Shown: positions 23,275-35,874 of the stretch, one piece after another
How the letters are laid out: every line of letters starts with the position of its first letter
Numbering within the stretch: position 1 is the stretch's first letter
Assembly: GCF_032062135.1 (NCBI RefSeq)
Contig: NC_092863.1
Span: 18,013,926 to 18,077,925, forward strand
Direction of reading: 5' to 3'
Origin: Pyxicephalus adspersus
Lineage: Eukaryota; Chordata; Amphibia; Anura; Pyxicephalidae
Length of the DNA: 64,000 bases
Translations under genes and position numbers: made by a program
The notes under the pieces: model-generated
The model's input: only the letters and a program-made list of their open reading frames with translations
Databases searched by the model: none
What the model was told of the DNA's origin: nothing

Positions 23275-23901
23275 CATTCACTGGCCACTTTAGTTTTTTG
23301 GTTTTTTTAGGTACACCTTTTGTACTGCTTTTAAATGCAAATATCTAATCAGCCAATCACATGGCGGCAACCCAATGCATTTAGTCATGTAGACATTTTT
23401 AGGAACTTCTAATAATAAAAATAATATTAATGTTTAGACTGAGAATGGGAATGAGGAACAAAGATGATTTCAGTGACTTTGAACATGACATAGTTGTTAA
23501 TCTAAGACGGGCTGGTCTAAGTATGTCAGAAACTGCTGATCTGCTGGAATCTTCAAGCACAACTTCCACATTCTTACCAAACTGGAAAAGAGAAAACTGG
23601 AACAACGTAGCCTGGCCTGGATGAGTCTGGAATTTTGCTGAGACATTCGGATGGTAGGGTCAGAATTTGGAATCAACAACATAAAATCATGGTTCTCAAT
23701 CCGATGAAGAACCTTTTGGATGTGGGGGAACAGGAGATTCCCATGGATGTGTAGCCAAAAAATCTGCAGCAAATGTGTGATGATATGTCAATATGGACCA
23801 AAGTCCAGCCACTTGTTGAATCCATAAAGAACTTTCTTAAAGGATAAAAGGGGTTCAACCTGGAACTAGTAAGGTGCACCTAATAAAGTGGCTTGTGAAT
23901 G
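23275..23901 (+). mobile_element. Tc1-like transposon, internally deleted
   Basis: The ends CATTCACTGGCCACTTTA and, on the other strand, CATTCACAAGCCACTTTA are inverted repeats typical of a Tc1-like family common in fish and frogs. At 627 bp it is well under half the usual 1.3-1.6 kb, because two parts of the transposase gene are missing. No clean TA duplication remains. It could move only if acted on by another copy's transposase, and its decay suggests it is old. Confidence 0.85.
23425..23868 (+). pseudogene. Broken Tc1-like transposase
   Basis: Three remnants follow each other. First comes an N-terminal helix-turn-helix part (DFEHDIVVNLRRAGLSMSET, ending near LLESSSTT). Next is a middle part starting WKRENWNNVAWPG and, after a frame change, LRHSDGRVRIW. 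Last is a C-terminal part with NLQQMC and SIWTKV, interrupted by an in-frame stop. These words are characteristic of Tc1 transposases, which are DNA cut-and-paste enzymes with a DDE catalytic domain. Large deletions remove most of that domain, so no activity is possible. Confidence 0.85.
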
Positions 23902-24108
23902 AAGATAAAGCCTAGATATCCTCTTGTTCCAGTAATTTGTATAGTATAGGCTGAAAAAACACTACATAGGCCCCCCCACCTATAAAAAATATGGATATAT
24001 TACAGTCCACAAGTCATTTGCTGTGCTATTTTCATTCTTTTTTTCAGGCATTTTTTTTCTTTTGTCAGCAGGTAATCCTGTATATATCACACTTCCTGTC
24101 CTGTACTG

Positions 24109-24419
24109 CAGTGGTCCCCAACCTTTTGGACGCCACAGACCACTAAATTTACATGTTCATTTGCATGCATGTGCAGGGAGCCGTGTGTCACTCAAACGGG
24201 AAGAAACTTCCCCCATAGTGACGGCATGATGCCAGAACCCGGCCACTCTCAATGGACATAGAGACACAACCCGCCCACCGCTCTGAGCCTGCGATGCATA
24301 CGGGATACATTGTCCGCGGCTCTGGCCGGTGCCCCGGAGAAGGACCCTGCTGGGGGATGCACTGGCTAGAGCCGCGGACCGCCAAAATTTTCTCTCGGAC
24401 CACAGGTTGGGGACCGCTG
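24109..24419 (+). mobile_element. Complete hAT MITE with 8-bp TSD
   Basis: The ends CAGTGGTCCCCAACCTTTTG and AGGTTGGGGACCGCTG form an inverted repeat of about 16 bp. Flanking octamers CTGTACTG (24101-24108) and CTGTATTG (24420-24427) match at 7 of 8 positions. Subterminal GACCACTAA and GCGGACCGCC are inverted words typical of this hAT group, which I recall in many vertebrate genomes. The overlapping open frames on both strands (24157-24514) lie inside or across the element and are not genes. Confidence 0.9.
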
Positions 24420-24427
24420 CTGTATTG

Positions 24428-27340
24428 TATCTATGTAAGGAGCTATGGCTGTTGTCTATCCCAGGCTGTCTACCTCTGTTCACCAAAGGGCATGGGGGAT
24501 TAGTAATTTACTAAATAAGGATAACATTCCTGTCAGGGCAAGTAACAAGAGCACGGTGTTTCTGGCAAGATCAACAGTTATTTAAATGTATATACCATTT
24601 TGTTAAGTTTTTCATCAATGAGCTTTTAATCTGACTTGACCTAACTATCCTGTGTTACAAGGCATACACAATACAAATTATAAATGAGACAACGTAGTAA
24701 GTGACATTATACGCCATATGGCTCATAAGAGGTAATAAAATTCCACTTAGCTTTTCAGTCAAGGGCAGGGCCATTTTTGTAAACACCTGCCAATAACTTT
24801 TAATTATCAATGGAACAACAACAACTGCAAAGCTGTAAACCTCGCGCACTTGTTGTATTCTGTATTAATCTAATAATGTATGCCTAGCATTTGGCTCTGT
24901 TCATTTGGGATGCAGACAAGCACCCACACATGTGCCTCTAGGTGTTTTATCAACAATCCTCCACTGGGAAAGCAATTACAGCAATGGGACAATTTTGACC
25001 AAATTCGCCATTCAGCAATTGGCCAGTGTAAAACAAAGCAATACCTGGACAATTCAGAGATATACATTAAAATGAAGTTATTTAGCTCAGCACAAGCCTT
25101 CGGGCTTCTTGGCGAACAGAACTGTAACACCGATATTAACCTGAAAGCAGATTCTGGGGTGATGTAATGTAATGTAATTACCATTTTGTTTTGGGTAATT
25201 CTGCATAACTACTGTAATAATAATGTATAATTAAATATGCGTATAATATATAATAATACAGTCCACTCAGTGTTAGTTTTTTCTTTATTACTAGTAAAAG
25301 TTAAACTTTATTAGGAATAAACTGTATTGAGAGTGCCAATATATTACACTAAATAGGGGTTGCAAATGACAGATACACCCCGTTACACAGGAGGAGGAGG
25401 AGAGGAACCTGCCCGAAAAAGACCTACCACTATCCTCGCCTGAGGGTTATAGCATGGAACAAACTTGTTTCTTGAATGTTTCTTTCTTCTCCACCACACC
25501 AGAAAAAAAAGGGTTGGGCCCGATCATAGCCAAATGTACCAACAATGTAGAAAACATTACTTAGTAATACCAACTGTCTACAATGACTTATTAAAACTCA
25601 CCAGCAGCCCATTTATCGGATTTCAACACTGTGATGAAGGCATTACTACAACCTGAAACTGTTACAGGTACCAGTGACCACTCCAATATGTTGTGCCTAC
25701 CATCCTTACCAACCTAAGAAAGCCAAAGTTAACAAAAAACACATAAATCCGAGCTTACCTGTCTTTGTGATAGCTGAATTTGTTTTTATTTCTCGATTTT
25801 CAACTAGAATCGTACCAGTTAAATATTACCTCTCCTAGGGGGATAACTCCCAATAATTCTACTAAAACTAGGGAGGAAAAGCATTGTCACCCCACTACAG
25901 GAAGTGTATCAGTACTACAGAACACATTGTCCTCACCATAATTTTGTGGGCTGACTTCGGTGGTCCACAGAAAGAACTTGAATTAAAATAACTTTAAAAT
26001 TAAAATTAAACTTTAAAAATTAAAAGAACTTGAATTAAAATACTATCATTAAAGGAAAGTTATCAGCTCACTGGATTTTTTTGCCTTTTTTGAACAATAT
26101 TTGAACAGTTTTTAAAAAGAATATTCAACAGAACAAAAGAGAGCACATAAAAGAAGTTTACTGTTAGAATTTATATATACCTAAAATGTCTGCAGAAGTC
26201 TTCTTCTTATTCCCAATTCAAGAATTAGGAAATCTCCTTTGGAAATTTCACTTTTGACCATGGTCTCTGCCAGGACCCTTACCACCTTTCTTAGTAACAT
26301 TTATAGAATATAGGAGCACATTTACAATGAAAAGAGGATATTAACACCAGCTCTCTATTACACAGAGCTGTTCTCCTGCACTATTTATAAAGGGAAGGAG
26401 CCCGGAGTTCTGCTGAATGAAGCAGAATGAACTCCTTGACTGCAGGAGAGCTTTGACAGGTCACATGACTGGGCTCTCCTCCAACCACAGAGCTGTTTCA
26501 GCCTCACTGAAAGAACTCCGCTGCACTCCTGTTTTTGTTTTTTGTTTTTTATGCAGAGCTAATATTTAGTTCTGTTGTGCTTAATTGTTTTTAAAGTTCC
26601 TAAGCTGGCGCAGCAAAAAGCAATAAAAAATTGACAGAGGATCTAACCTACCCACATGCAATTCCAAATGGGAAAAAAATCTTCTGGCTGGACAATTTAA
26701 TTACTTTCCCAGATTCTGCTTTACTAATAGCAACCAAGCATGACCGGCCCCCACCAAAATGTTGGAAAAGCTGATTGGTTGCAGTAAGTTGATAAACCTT
26801 CATCAGTCTTTGTGTCTGGTTACCTGGTTTGCCTTCTTTTCGTACTTGGAACAAAATCGCTTCCTCCAATGACAGGTAAGTTTTATTTCTGTAAATACAA
26901 CATGCAAACGCAGGAGAGCCCTGTCTTATTTTCAACTCCCGCAGGTGGGTGGTAAACCGAAGGGAAAACATTTTTAATGCTCTTTCCCACATTTAAATTC
27001 AAGCATTCCTTCAAAAAAGGGATTCAAAAATAGTTTCCATGTTTGCTACTGGTACTGTGAGACGCTTTTAATGACAGAGTTAAATTCAGAAAGCTGTATT
27101 TATTATTGGTTTCCTGGAAGTGAGCCTGTAGCATTCAGTCCCCTCACAGTCCATATCCCTCTGTAGGTCACATTGAGTTGTGATTCACAGCCAAATTAGT
27201 GAAAAACCGAGCAGGCAATAGCAGAGGTCCAGGCCAGGCAATGCAGGCAGGATGGCTGTTCTTCTTCCTGAATCTTCTATGGCTACTGTTGTTTTTTTAT
27301 CTTTAACAGTCTAAATTTTCTCTTAACATTATAAAATTAA
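24428..27340. other. Long non-coding stretch
   Basis: AT-rich intron-like DNA. Notable only for a short TAATG run at 25160-25180 and a direct repeat of AGAACTTGAATTAAAATA (about 25973 and 26022). The minus-strand open stretch 26648-26992 (114 codons) has no recognisable domain. Two mirrored open stretches at 24870-25184 are chance. Confidence 0.5.
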
Positions 27341-27344
27341 TGTT

Positions 27345-28050
27345 GCATGGTGCCTGACATTTAATAGCATAGATTCCATTTCTCTTTTAATCACGTGCCT
27401 AAAAATAATATCAACGACATGGAAATCTGAAGCAGCACTGCGCTCAAGATGGCCAGAATTTTTGTTTTCAACAGATTAAGGACCTGTATGCATTTATAAG
27501 GTATAGTAAACATGCTCAGCTGTCATGAGTTGTAATAAAGGAGGGCAAGTATGATTTATCCTGAATTAATGTGCAACGCCGGCTCATTCAAATGATCTAT
27601 AGAAACGCAAGGCTTTAAAGAAAGTGCTTTTAAGCAACACTGAGAAAAAAAAGGAAATTTTTTTTAAACAGATATAGAGGTTGGCAATTTCATGTTTACC
27701 TTTTTGCTTCAGAACTTTTTGTTCCATACCTGCAGCGAGTTTGTAAACAAGGAGCTCTGACTTTACAAATATGCATCCTTGTTCCAGGTCAGTGATTAAA
27801 CCTTACAGGTCCTGTTTGGTCAATATACAAGACAGAAAACTTGGAGCTTTGACCCCATGTGTCCCTTAAGAAAGGTTTCCCGGTTATTCCTGGCAGTATC
27901 TCTTCTCCAGTTTCCAAAATGTAACACAGACTTTTGTTTTATTTCAGAGTTGCATATTGCCTAACATTTTTAACAATACAGACTCCTTTATTTATTCTAG
28001 ATTTGTTATTGCCTGACATTTTAATAACAGTCTATCTCTCTCTCTTTGTT
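27345..28050 (+). repeat. Recurring TTGCCTGACATTTTAA motif
   Basis: TGCCTGACATTTAATAGCAT (27351), ATTGCCTAACATTTTTAACA (27956) and ATTGCCTGACATTTTAATAA (28008) are variants of one motif. The last two are 52 bp apart, and GTTTTATTTCAGAG and GTTTTATCAGAG flank them, so this looks like a decayed tandem repeat. The intervening sequence at 27420-27740 is unique in appearance. Confidence 0.45.
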
Positions 28051-29279
28051 TTATCAGAGATATTTGACACACATTTTAGCCCCCTCTGAAACAGAGTGCT
28101 TCCCCTCCCTCTCGCTCTCTCCTGCTCACTCTTTCAAGCTGAAAATGCAATTCTTGTCCAAACAAGAAAATTCAGGGGAGTGTTGGCGGTTGCTGTGGGG
28201 TATCCCCTACTGTACAGGCCCCCTCCCACTGCATAGCAACATCTAATTCTTGCCCCAGCCTTTCTTTACTTTGTGCACTGGATACAAGTGCATGCCACAC
28301 AACAAAGTTTGCCACTTTGAGGCAAAAGATCACACAGGCCAGAGGTCTGCATCATGTCCCTCCTACTTCATAGGCCAACACACAACACAAGGCCCACTCT
28401 CCTCCTCCTGCTGTCTGCCTGGGATATTATGAAATCTTACATCAGACCTTGTAAGCCACGCGTGAGAGCGTGGGAACCCAGCCCAGTCCATTCTGGCCCC
28501 TCGCCTTCCCTGCGGTCAGCCAAAATCCCACATGTCTCCCAAGCCAAGCCTTCCTCCTCTCAGCCCTATTTTTCAGACTGGAGCCTCGGCAACTCAGTAG
28601 TTATTTTTAATGATTCTTCCTTGTGCTGCCTTCAAGTACAGCTCACAGAAGCGCGCAATGTATCACAGCTCTGTTCGCTACTTTTATGAAAGTCATTTAT
28701 CAAGTACCTGTTGTTCAGACATATGGTGGCATGAATAGTTGCACTATCTAAACACTGCCAAGGACACAAGCGTTATAAAGACAGACACCGATTGCCATGC
28801 TATGTGTTCATAACTTTCAAATGCCCCGAATTTTTCAGGGACAGCTGAAGGCTTTAAAGAGAGCCAGTCATGAGTAGGCTTATGCAGAAATCTAAACATT
28901 CAGCCTTTTGTCAGTACAACTGTGCACTTGCTCCTTACTTTTTCTGAGCCGGACAATATAGGTGATCAGAGGTCACCTAAATTCTGAACTGGCTAACCTC
29001 ATACACTGCACACTTAGGAAGTTGGATGAAGTTGACAGGCCACCAACAACTTCAGTTTACCTTTGGCCCTTCGACTGCACATACACATATCTTTCCTATT
29101 AGGATTCACAACTAGGACCAACCTACCTACCTACCTACCCTAATGGTTGTAACAGCGGTTTATTTACATTCTAAACATAATATTATATATATATATATAT
29201 AAAATGTTTAACATCAAATTCAAATTTATGTTATAAACAACATTTACATAAAATTATCATAAACTTACCAATAACCTTA
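28051..29279. other. Non-coding stretch, locally less AT-rich
   Basis: 28051-28690 is pyrimidine-rich and GC-richer than its flanks and shows no terminal repeats. Overlapping plus-strand open stretches here have no domain. The run (ACCT)n at 29121-29140 and (AT)n at 29184-29202 are simple repeats. Confidence 0.45.
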
Positions 29280-29860
29280 ATATTAACCTCCCTGACCCTT
29301 GTTTACCAAAAACACATAGGCTGTAGGTCTTCGAAGGCATCCTCATAACCAACCTTGAAGATTTTTGGGGTTGCCAGCGTCACTTACTTGTTCCCAGTCA
29401 CCTTACACCACCTCGGGAACATTACCTTACCACCAAAAGCTCCACCAACTCCCCAGCTTGCCGTTCTGCCTCTCTCACTGCAGGACCGGAGTCACCACAC
29501 CTGAGGCGCTACCCTGCAACACCAACAAATATCACCCCATCTAGGACTGCCCCCAAGGACCTTCCAACAGCCATCGGTCTTACAATAAAATTCCCCAACT
29601 ACCACCACCCCCCACCTTACCCAACATAGGGGCAGGAGGGCGGGGACACTTCTTTTTTTTCCTTCCTCTCACTAAAGTTTAATTTTCCTGCCTTGCACCT
29701 CCCCCTTTTACCAACTCCCTAACTCACACTTCTAACCCACCAATCCCTGCTCATCTTCCTTTAACCCTCGCTTTTCCAGTCCCCTGCCCCCTCATCATGT
29801 TCGCCTTTTGCCCACAATTTGGGCTCCAAGCTCTCCTTTTGTTTTACCTAATGAAGAAAT
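29280..29860. repeat. G-poor, C-rich strand-asymmetric block 1
   Basis: The plus strand is very poor in G and rich in C; about 29695-29815 has only a handful of G among 120 bases. It shares the word GGTCTTCGAAGGCAT (29326-29340) with a near match, GGTCCTCGAAGACAT, at 37542-37556 in a similar block. This suggests two diverged copies of one unknown interspersed element, possibly an old retroelement read from the other strand. Confidence 0.45.
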
Positions 29861-31329
29861 TATGTGGGGTACTGTAACTTACAGAGGTAAAGGACAGTAA
29901 AAAGTGGAGAGACAATTCAGCTTATCTGTCCTCTCTAATAAATATTGGTTTGGGGTCAGCAGCATTTTGCATTGGTAAAGGGGTTGAATCTGAAGGATAA
30001 TGTTAATTTATCCGATAGAAATCACCCTGAAATACTAGGACAGCCATGCCACTTTAACATTGTGGGTACATAAATTGTTTTGGACAGCCAAGTATATATA
30101 TTCTGTTAGCTAACTAATTAATGGGACCGGTACACCTTTTATAGGCTTTGTTCAAATAGCTTTGGTACAAAGCCCATTACAACCCACTATGAAATGTCTT
30201 AGAGCTGTATAGAGATGCTTCACAGAAGTCTGGTAAATGACAGAATCAAGTCAAAGGCAGTTAGCTTTCAGGTGCTTTTGAGAACATTTGCCTGTCTGAG
30301 ATACTTTTGATTTGCCTTTCCCCTGATCAAGGCATTGATTCAAGCTGCTTCTGAGGTGCATTGAGCTGCTTTTGCATTCAAACGGACTTATATGTGGAAT
30401 AAAGCAACACTAAGGCAAACAAAGGACTGTGAACCCTTACTGTTAAACCTCTGAATACATTTTTAAAAATTGTGCAGCCCTAACACAATGTGAATCCAAC
30501 CAACTACTTTTTCTTTCATTACATTTTTTATCTTGGGTCAATTTACCCACTTTTCCCTCTTTTCCCATTGAAAAACTTTCACTAGAAGCTTGGAGCCAGT
30601 CTTTGAATTATTCTTCACAGGCTTGTGTTCTTACCAAGATTCCTTTTTAATGTGGTTTGTAGGCCATGTTAACACAGCTTGTGTTCTTAAAGGTTTTTAC
30701 TCTAACTAATAAAAAGATAAACATATGACAGATACAGTGAAAAAAAACAAAATTTATGATAAAGTGTGTAATATCTAGAAAGACATTAACAACACTGGCT
30801 GTGTTTTTTTTTAAGGGCCAGGCTCATGAGGTGCACAGGGAACATAGTAAAATTAAATAGAAAATGAAAATTCCAAGGTAGTATATTCTACAAAACACCC
30901 AAACAGAATATGACATGGGGTAAAATACCTAAAAAGCAGTACACTAAGCTTTTTACATAAGCCTTCCCAGAAGACCGGAGTCTCTGGACATTTTCAAACC
31001 TACATCTTAGCTACATGTGACCCCTCCTTTTACCTTTCTCTTTAATTTCATCTTTTATCTAAACACCTGCTGCTATCCCCAATGCCATTATTACATCCCA
31101 CCACCCTCGTTTTCTGTAACTGAGCTCCAGGCTTTTGTTACCTGTCTATAACTCCACCTGTGTCAGTACATAATCTTCCCTTGAAAACATTTTATATCAA
31201 ACACCTGCTGCCCACACACGATTTACTTACTAAAAAAATCCAGATTTCGCTGAACTTTTCTTTGTCAAAACTGCCTTTGCTTTAAGTGAACCTGTATAAA
31301 TACAGAATGGTATTACTATACACTTATGT
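29861..31329. other. Non-coding stretch
   Basis: Nothing recognised. Confidence 0.5.
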
Positions 31330-31444
31330 TTAACCCAGAATTTTTTAAGCTGGGTGGAAAGAAATAGTAGGTGGGTGGCAGCCAGGTGGGTACGGAGAAG
31401 TGCCGGGTGGTGCGCCCAGCTAAAAGGGGCTGGGGAGAACACTG
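31330..31444 (-). mobile_element. CAGTG-ended MITE, copy 5 (internally deleted)
   Basis: Contains AACCCAGAATTTTTTAAGC, GTAGGTGGGTGGCAGCC, GTGCCGGGTGGTGCGCCCAG and the terminus GGGGAGAACACTG. The CTGTATTGTGACC...AACCACC middle part is deleted. Minus orientation. The overlapping minus-strand open frame (31230-31490) is repeat-derived. Confidence 0.8.
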
Positions 31445-33303
31445 ACCTAATTTGTCTGATATACGGTCTGCAGGCCACAATGTGACCCAAAATGTGTTTT
31501 GCAGCCTAGAACTGATGGTGGGGATTCAGACATGGTTTGCCAGTGAGTTACAGGGTTCATGCAACATGCGGGCAGTACCTATAGTACCTAAATTTCCAGA
31601 CCCCCTGCATCTCTTGTCATAGGGAGCCTATACCTGCAGAAGAAATCATGCTGGACCAGCTAACCAACTTATTTTAAAAACCAGACATGGTATAAACAGC
31701 CCTTACCATCATGAAGAATAAATAAATACAATGGGTTGCAGTGAAAGATGCATTCTGAATACTGCTGCATCTGTGAATGTTGGATCAGTGGTGGTGCTCT
31801 GGTGATTTAAGGAAGGATATGGGCTTACTGGAGGAAATTCATAATGAACGGAGATGGAAATTCTTATCCAATTTGCTCCCATATTAAGTGATAGCTGATC
31901 ACTTAATTTTATGTGTTGGGTTCCCCAGACCCATATACTCCTTGTGCTGGCTACTCCTGACACTTGCACTCCATGTGTGAAATACTCCTGAACCCCATAC
32001 AGTACTTTATTATATATTGTTGATACAAGGACTGTGGCTAATGGTATATCAATATAGCTGCACCCACTTTTTTGTCACTATGCATGCTACATCATTTTGG
32101 TCCCTTAGGACTAACAATCAGGCTCCAATAAAAAAAAAAAAAAAGCATAGACAACCCTACTATAAACCAACATTTCGAATGAAGATGGACAAAATCCCCA
32201 ATAAGGACATGACAACACTTTTATGGCACATACCCAAAGAATACCCCTGTAGCCCCCCTAAAAAAACTATGCAGAAACAAATTTCTAAGAATCAAAACAT
32301 ACAGATTTCCCTGATTTACCAATAGGTTGCAGAGGCAAGGAACACAGATTTGGCAAGGCGGATGGGTGCATATTTACAGAAAAGCTATCTGGCCAGTACA
32401 AGTGTTGGTTGGTAAGCTAAATATTTTTGTATATTAACACTCCACACAATTTGACCATGATTCACTAAAGATTGGGAAACTTCTGTAGTAACACTATATT
32501 TAAAGCACTTGATAATGTGACAAGTGTAAAAGAAATATTTGCATGCAGTCCTGAGCAACACTTACAGAGACCATCACAAACTAAAAACAACACATTTTTT
32601 AAAATACAAACTGTTGCTGGATTCACTACTGCTGGAATAAACATTTATTACGGCACCACCACTGTGTTTTCGGTCCCAGGGGCCACCAGCATTCAGCCGC
32701 CCTTGCTGATTGTAAAATCCTGTGTAATGTTACTGCCCAGAAAAGAGGAAGCCTACCTGCTATCTCAAGAGAGATTAAAATCCCCCAACCACAAATACTC
32801 CGAGGAATTCTAAACTCCCACATGGAGCCAAGGAAACAACATTGCCAAGGAAGAGAGACCCTACAACACAACCCATTTCAAGTCCAAGAACTCTGATCAT
32901 GAACTTCTCTTCACCTCTCCGATTATAATCACAAGAGCCTTTTCAATAAACTTTGAAGGGTTTGCTTAAATGTCAGGTGATATTTTAATCAGAAAGATAA
33001 AGAAAAGTTCAGGGCAGAATATTTTGTACATTATGGAGAGGACCATACTGAACGGTCTAGCCAAGGACAAATTCTAAGGGCATGATTTATGATGTGAAGT
33101 GAGGTGAAGTGAACATAAACATCCAATCATGTGCCGGAACATTTTTTATTTGAATAGAAGCTAATCATCTCCATGATTGGATATTAAAGAGGACCTTGCA
33201 GCATAATCCAAGGTCTGTATATACCGTGTTGTCCCCTCCACCCTCTGAATATCACCTGATGATAGTAATTCTAAAATATACCTAGAAAGTTAGATTTATA
33301 CTC
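31445..33303. other. Non-coding stretch
   Basis: No repeat ends or exons recognised. A (A)15 run lies at 32130-32144. Open stretches at 31709-31969 (-), 32017-32325 (+) and 32472-32871 (both strands) have no domain or splice support. Confidence 0.5.
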
Positions 33304-33646
33304 TTAAACTACGTACACACGTCAGATTTTTATCGCCCGATAATCGGCATCGGCCAATTATCGGGCGAAAATCTGCCGTGTGTACAGTCGGTGTCGTCAT
33401 CCCCGCGTCCATCGTCCGGACGACCGACCTGCCGGATCCACGGACGATGGACGACAGCCGATCCTAATGAAAGGGAAGGGGAGAGCGCGCAGCAGGGTGC
33501 CCCTCCGTCGCTCTCCCCCTCCCCTCTCCATAGAGCAGAACGGTGCTGTATGTACAGCATCGTTCATGCATCGTGCACTCCCTTGTCGTTGGAAAGGATC
33601 TTGAAAGATCCTTTCCAACGACAAAAATTGCGTGTACACAGCCTTA
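33304..33646 (+). mobile_element. TTAA-CTACGTACACAC MITE built from hairpins
   Basis: TTAA (33304-33307) and CTTA (33643-33646) flank inverted ends: ACTACGTACACACG on the left, and GGCTGTGTACACGC read from the right. Three internal hairpins are visible: TCGCCCGATAATCGG with CCAATTATCGGGCGA; GTCCATCGTCCG with CGGACGATGGAC; and TCGTTGGAAAGGATCT (33586-33601) with AGATCCTTTCCAACGA (33606-33621), a perfect 16-bp stem. TTAA-like flanks point to a piggyBac-type mobilising enzyme. The open frames on both strands here are produced by the inverted structure. Confidence 0.75.
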
Positions 33647-33647
33647 C

Positions 33648-35874
33648 TCCTGTTTTCTGTTAATATTGTACAGAAAAAGCCTTGAGAATACAGAACAATC
33701 ACAATTTTTTAGAGAAAACACACTTTTAATGGACTGGTAGGTTTTCACTGAATATATTGCATTTCCCAGGAATCTTTCCTGAAGAAGGGTAATGTCATAC
33801 CCATTGATGTGCCAGATGGGGGTAAAGTAAGTATAGGATTATAGTAGAAATTTGAACATTGGCAATTAAGCAAGTGTTTACTGCAGAGAGAGACGGGCAA
33901 TGTCCCATCTACAATACCTATTCTTACCTGCCTGACCACCACCTAGCTGTCAAGTTGTTGCCTGGGAAAACCTGCAATCTTGATTTCCTTTGCAAGTGCT
34001 GGGAATTTATAAACTCACATCGTCCTGGCACGGCCAATCAAGATGGCCGAACATTTGAAAAATATGGAAGACAAGAAGAAGGCACAACGGGGAGAAGTTA
34101 GTGTTGACTGGGTTTAGTTGCACTTTAACTTTCCTAACTAGTATTTTGTAATATGATATGATATATGAGGACATTGCATACCATGAATTTACTGTATGGC
34201 CCCAACTCTATTTTATGTATGTGGCAATGCAAACGTGCAAGCACTGTCATATCAGAGGAAAGGGGAGTAAGAGACATGCCTAACCATAGCTAATAAAAAA
34301 AAGTTCTGCTATGGTGGGCAGTAATTAAGCAAATCTGTATTTCCTAAAGCTGTTCAGGGCTTATTGTATATATGGTACAATTCTGAAAACTGGAATATAA
34401 GGACAAACCTATAAAATCAGGGACTAAAAGTCAATATATTAGTTTTGTCATGGCTAACTATCAGATTTAATTTTATAATACACAGGAACAAAGCAATGAA
34501 CAATGATTAATGATTGTTTGCTATATGTCAATGCACTCTGCCCTCAGCATTATTACATAAGACAGAGCAATGACTATGCAATCCGAAACCACCAATTTTA
34601 ATTAAGTATAACCTCAATTACAACCAATCAGATATCATATTTTTATTAATCAGATCTGACAATGGAAATTCAAAATAGCTGTGGATTACTACAACACACA
34701 GTTGATACTCTATGAATCTTACCAATAGACGTAATACATATTAAGCTTTATTGTGGGTAAATAACCTATACTTAACATTTCTGCTGAAAACAAATCATAA
34801 TGAAAGCAAAGAACAATAGCAATATTGCTGTTATGGTGTCACACAAACGCTGACACATGAAAGTTGGGGTAGTGGCTCTTTTATTCAGGTAGGAGTTTAC
34901 CGAAATCATAAGACAAGTCAGGGACAAAATGTAACAGTGCAACGCCCAGTCTGTACTCGTGGAAAACTTCATAGCGGGAATATTCATATTTCCTTCAAAA
35001 TAGGAGCTCTGAACTTTCTGTCCCTAACTAATAAAACAACGACAGCTGAGGTTTGAAAAAATAGTCACTTAGCTAAATTGAAGATTCTTATCTTTGTGTT
35101 CAAGCTTTGTGAATTGTTCCTTATGTATCTCTCCTCTTTTTGTCATTTCAGATCAACAGACTTGTCATACAGACACAGAGCATATAAAAGGATGATGGCG
35201 TGTACAAAGGGAACCTGCCATTCATACAAGACAGTCTGTCCAGCTGTTTTGGAAGTGTGTCTGTAGCATAAATACAGCTCAACAATCACACGAACAAGCC
35301 CCGAGGATAACCACAGACTTTTACAGAGGACAGCCATTGAAGCAGGTGGCGACTACATGAAAACAAGTCTGCTTGCCTACTACTCCCTGTTCTTTTTGGT
35401 TAAACACACACACATTATATAGAAAACCGAAAAAAATAAGCTTTCAAATATATACGGGGAGCCTTTCTTCCTAGAACTTTGGTTTTTCTTCCTGCTGTAA
35501 AACATCAGTGCCGCCCATTCATTTTTGAAGGTAAATTAAGGATCTGAAATGCAGGGGAGGTTTTCCAAAGCATGGCCACTGCAGACTCATTTTGTCTTTT
35601 ACACACACACATAAAAATAAAACTAAAAAAAAATTGGTATAATGGTTATTAAAAACATTTTCTGAACCACCCGATGGTTTCCCATCTGCCTGGAAAATTA
35701 TGATGTGGTTGGTTTAAGAAAAGACAGAAGAGGAAGTTACAAAGCAAAGATTTTAGAAAGTACTCTCTCAATAGCCTTGCGCAAGGTCAGTCTAAAGAAA
35801 CCTATATGATTTCCAGTTTTTTTCTGGAAAATGACCAAGAAAATGAAACTGGCTACAATTGCCTACATAAAACC
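33648..35874. other. Non-coding stretch
   Basis: Unique-looking AT-rich DNA. Mirrored open stretches at 35078-35337 are chance. Confidence 0.5.

Noticed and set aside
26648..26992. 114-codon minus-strand open frame
   Set aside because: No similarity to a known protein that I can see, and no convincing acceptor/donor pair framing it.
32472..32813. 113-codon plus-strand open frame
   Set aside because: No domain; an 81-codon minus frame overlaps it; AT-rich flanks without promoter or splice signals.
33330..33702. Several 65-101 codon frames on both strands
   Set aside because: All derive from the inverted structure of the hairpin MITE.
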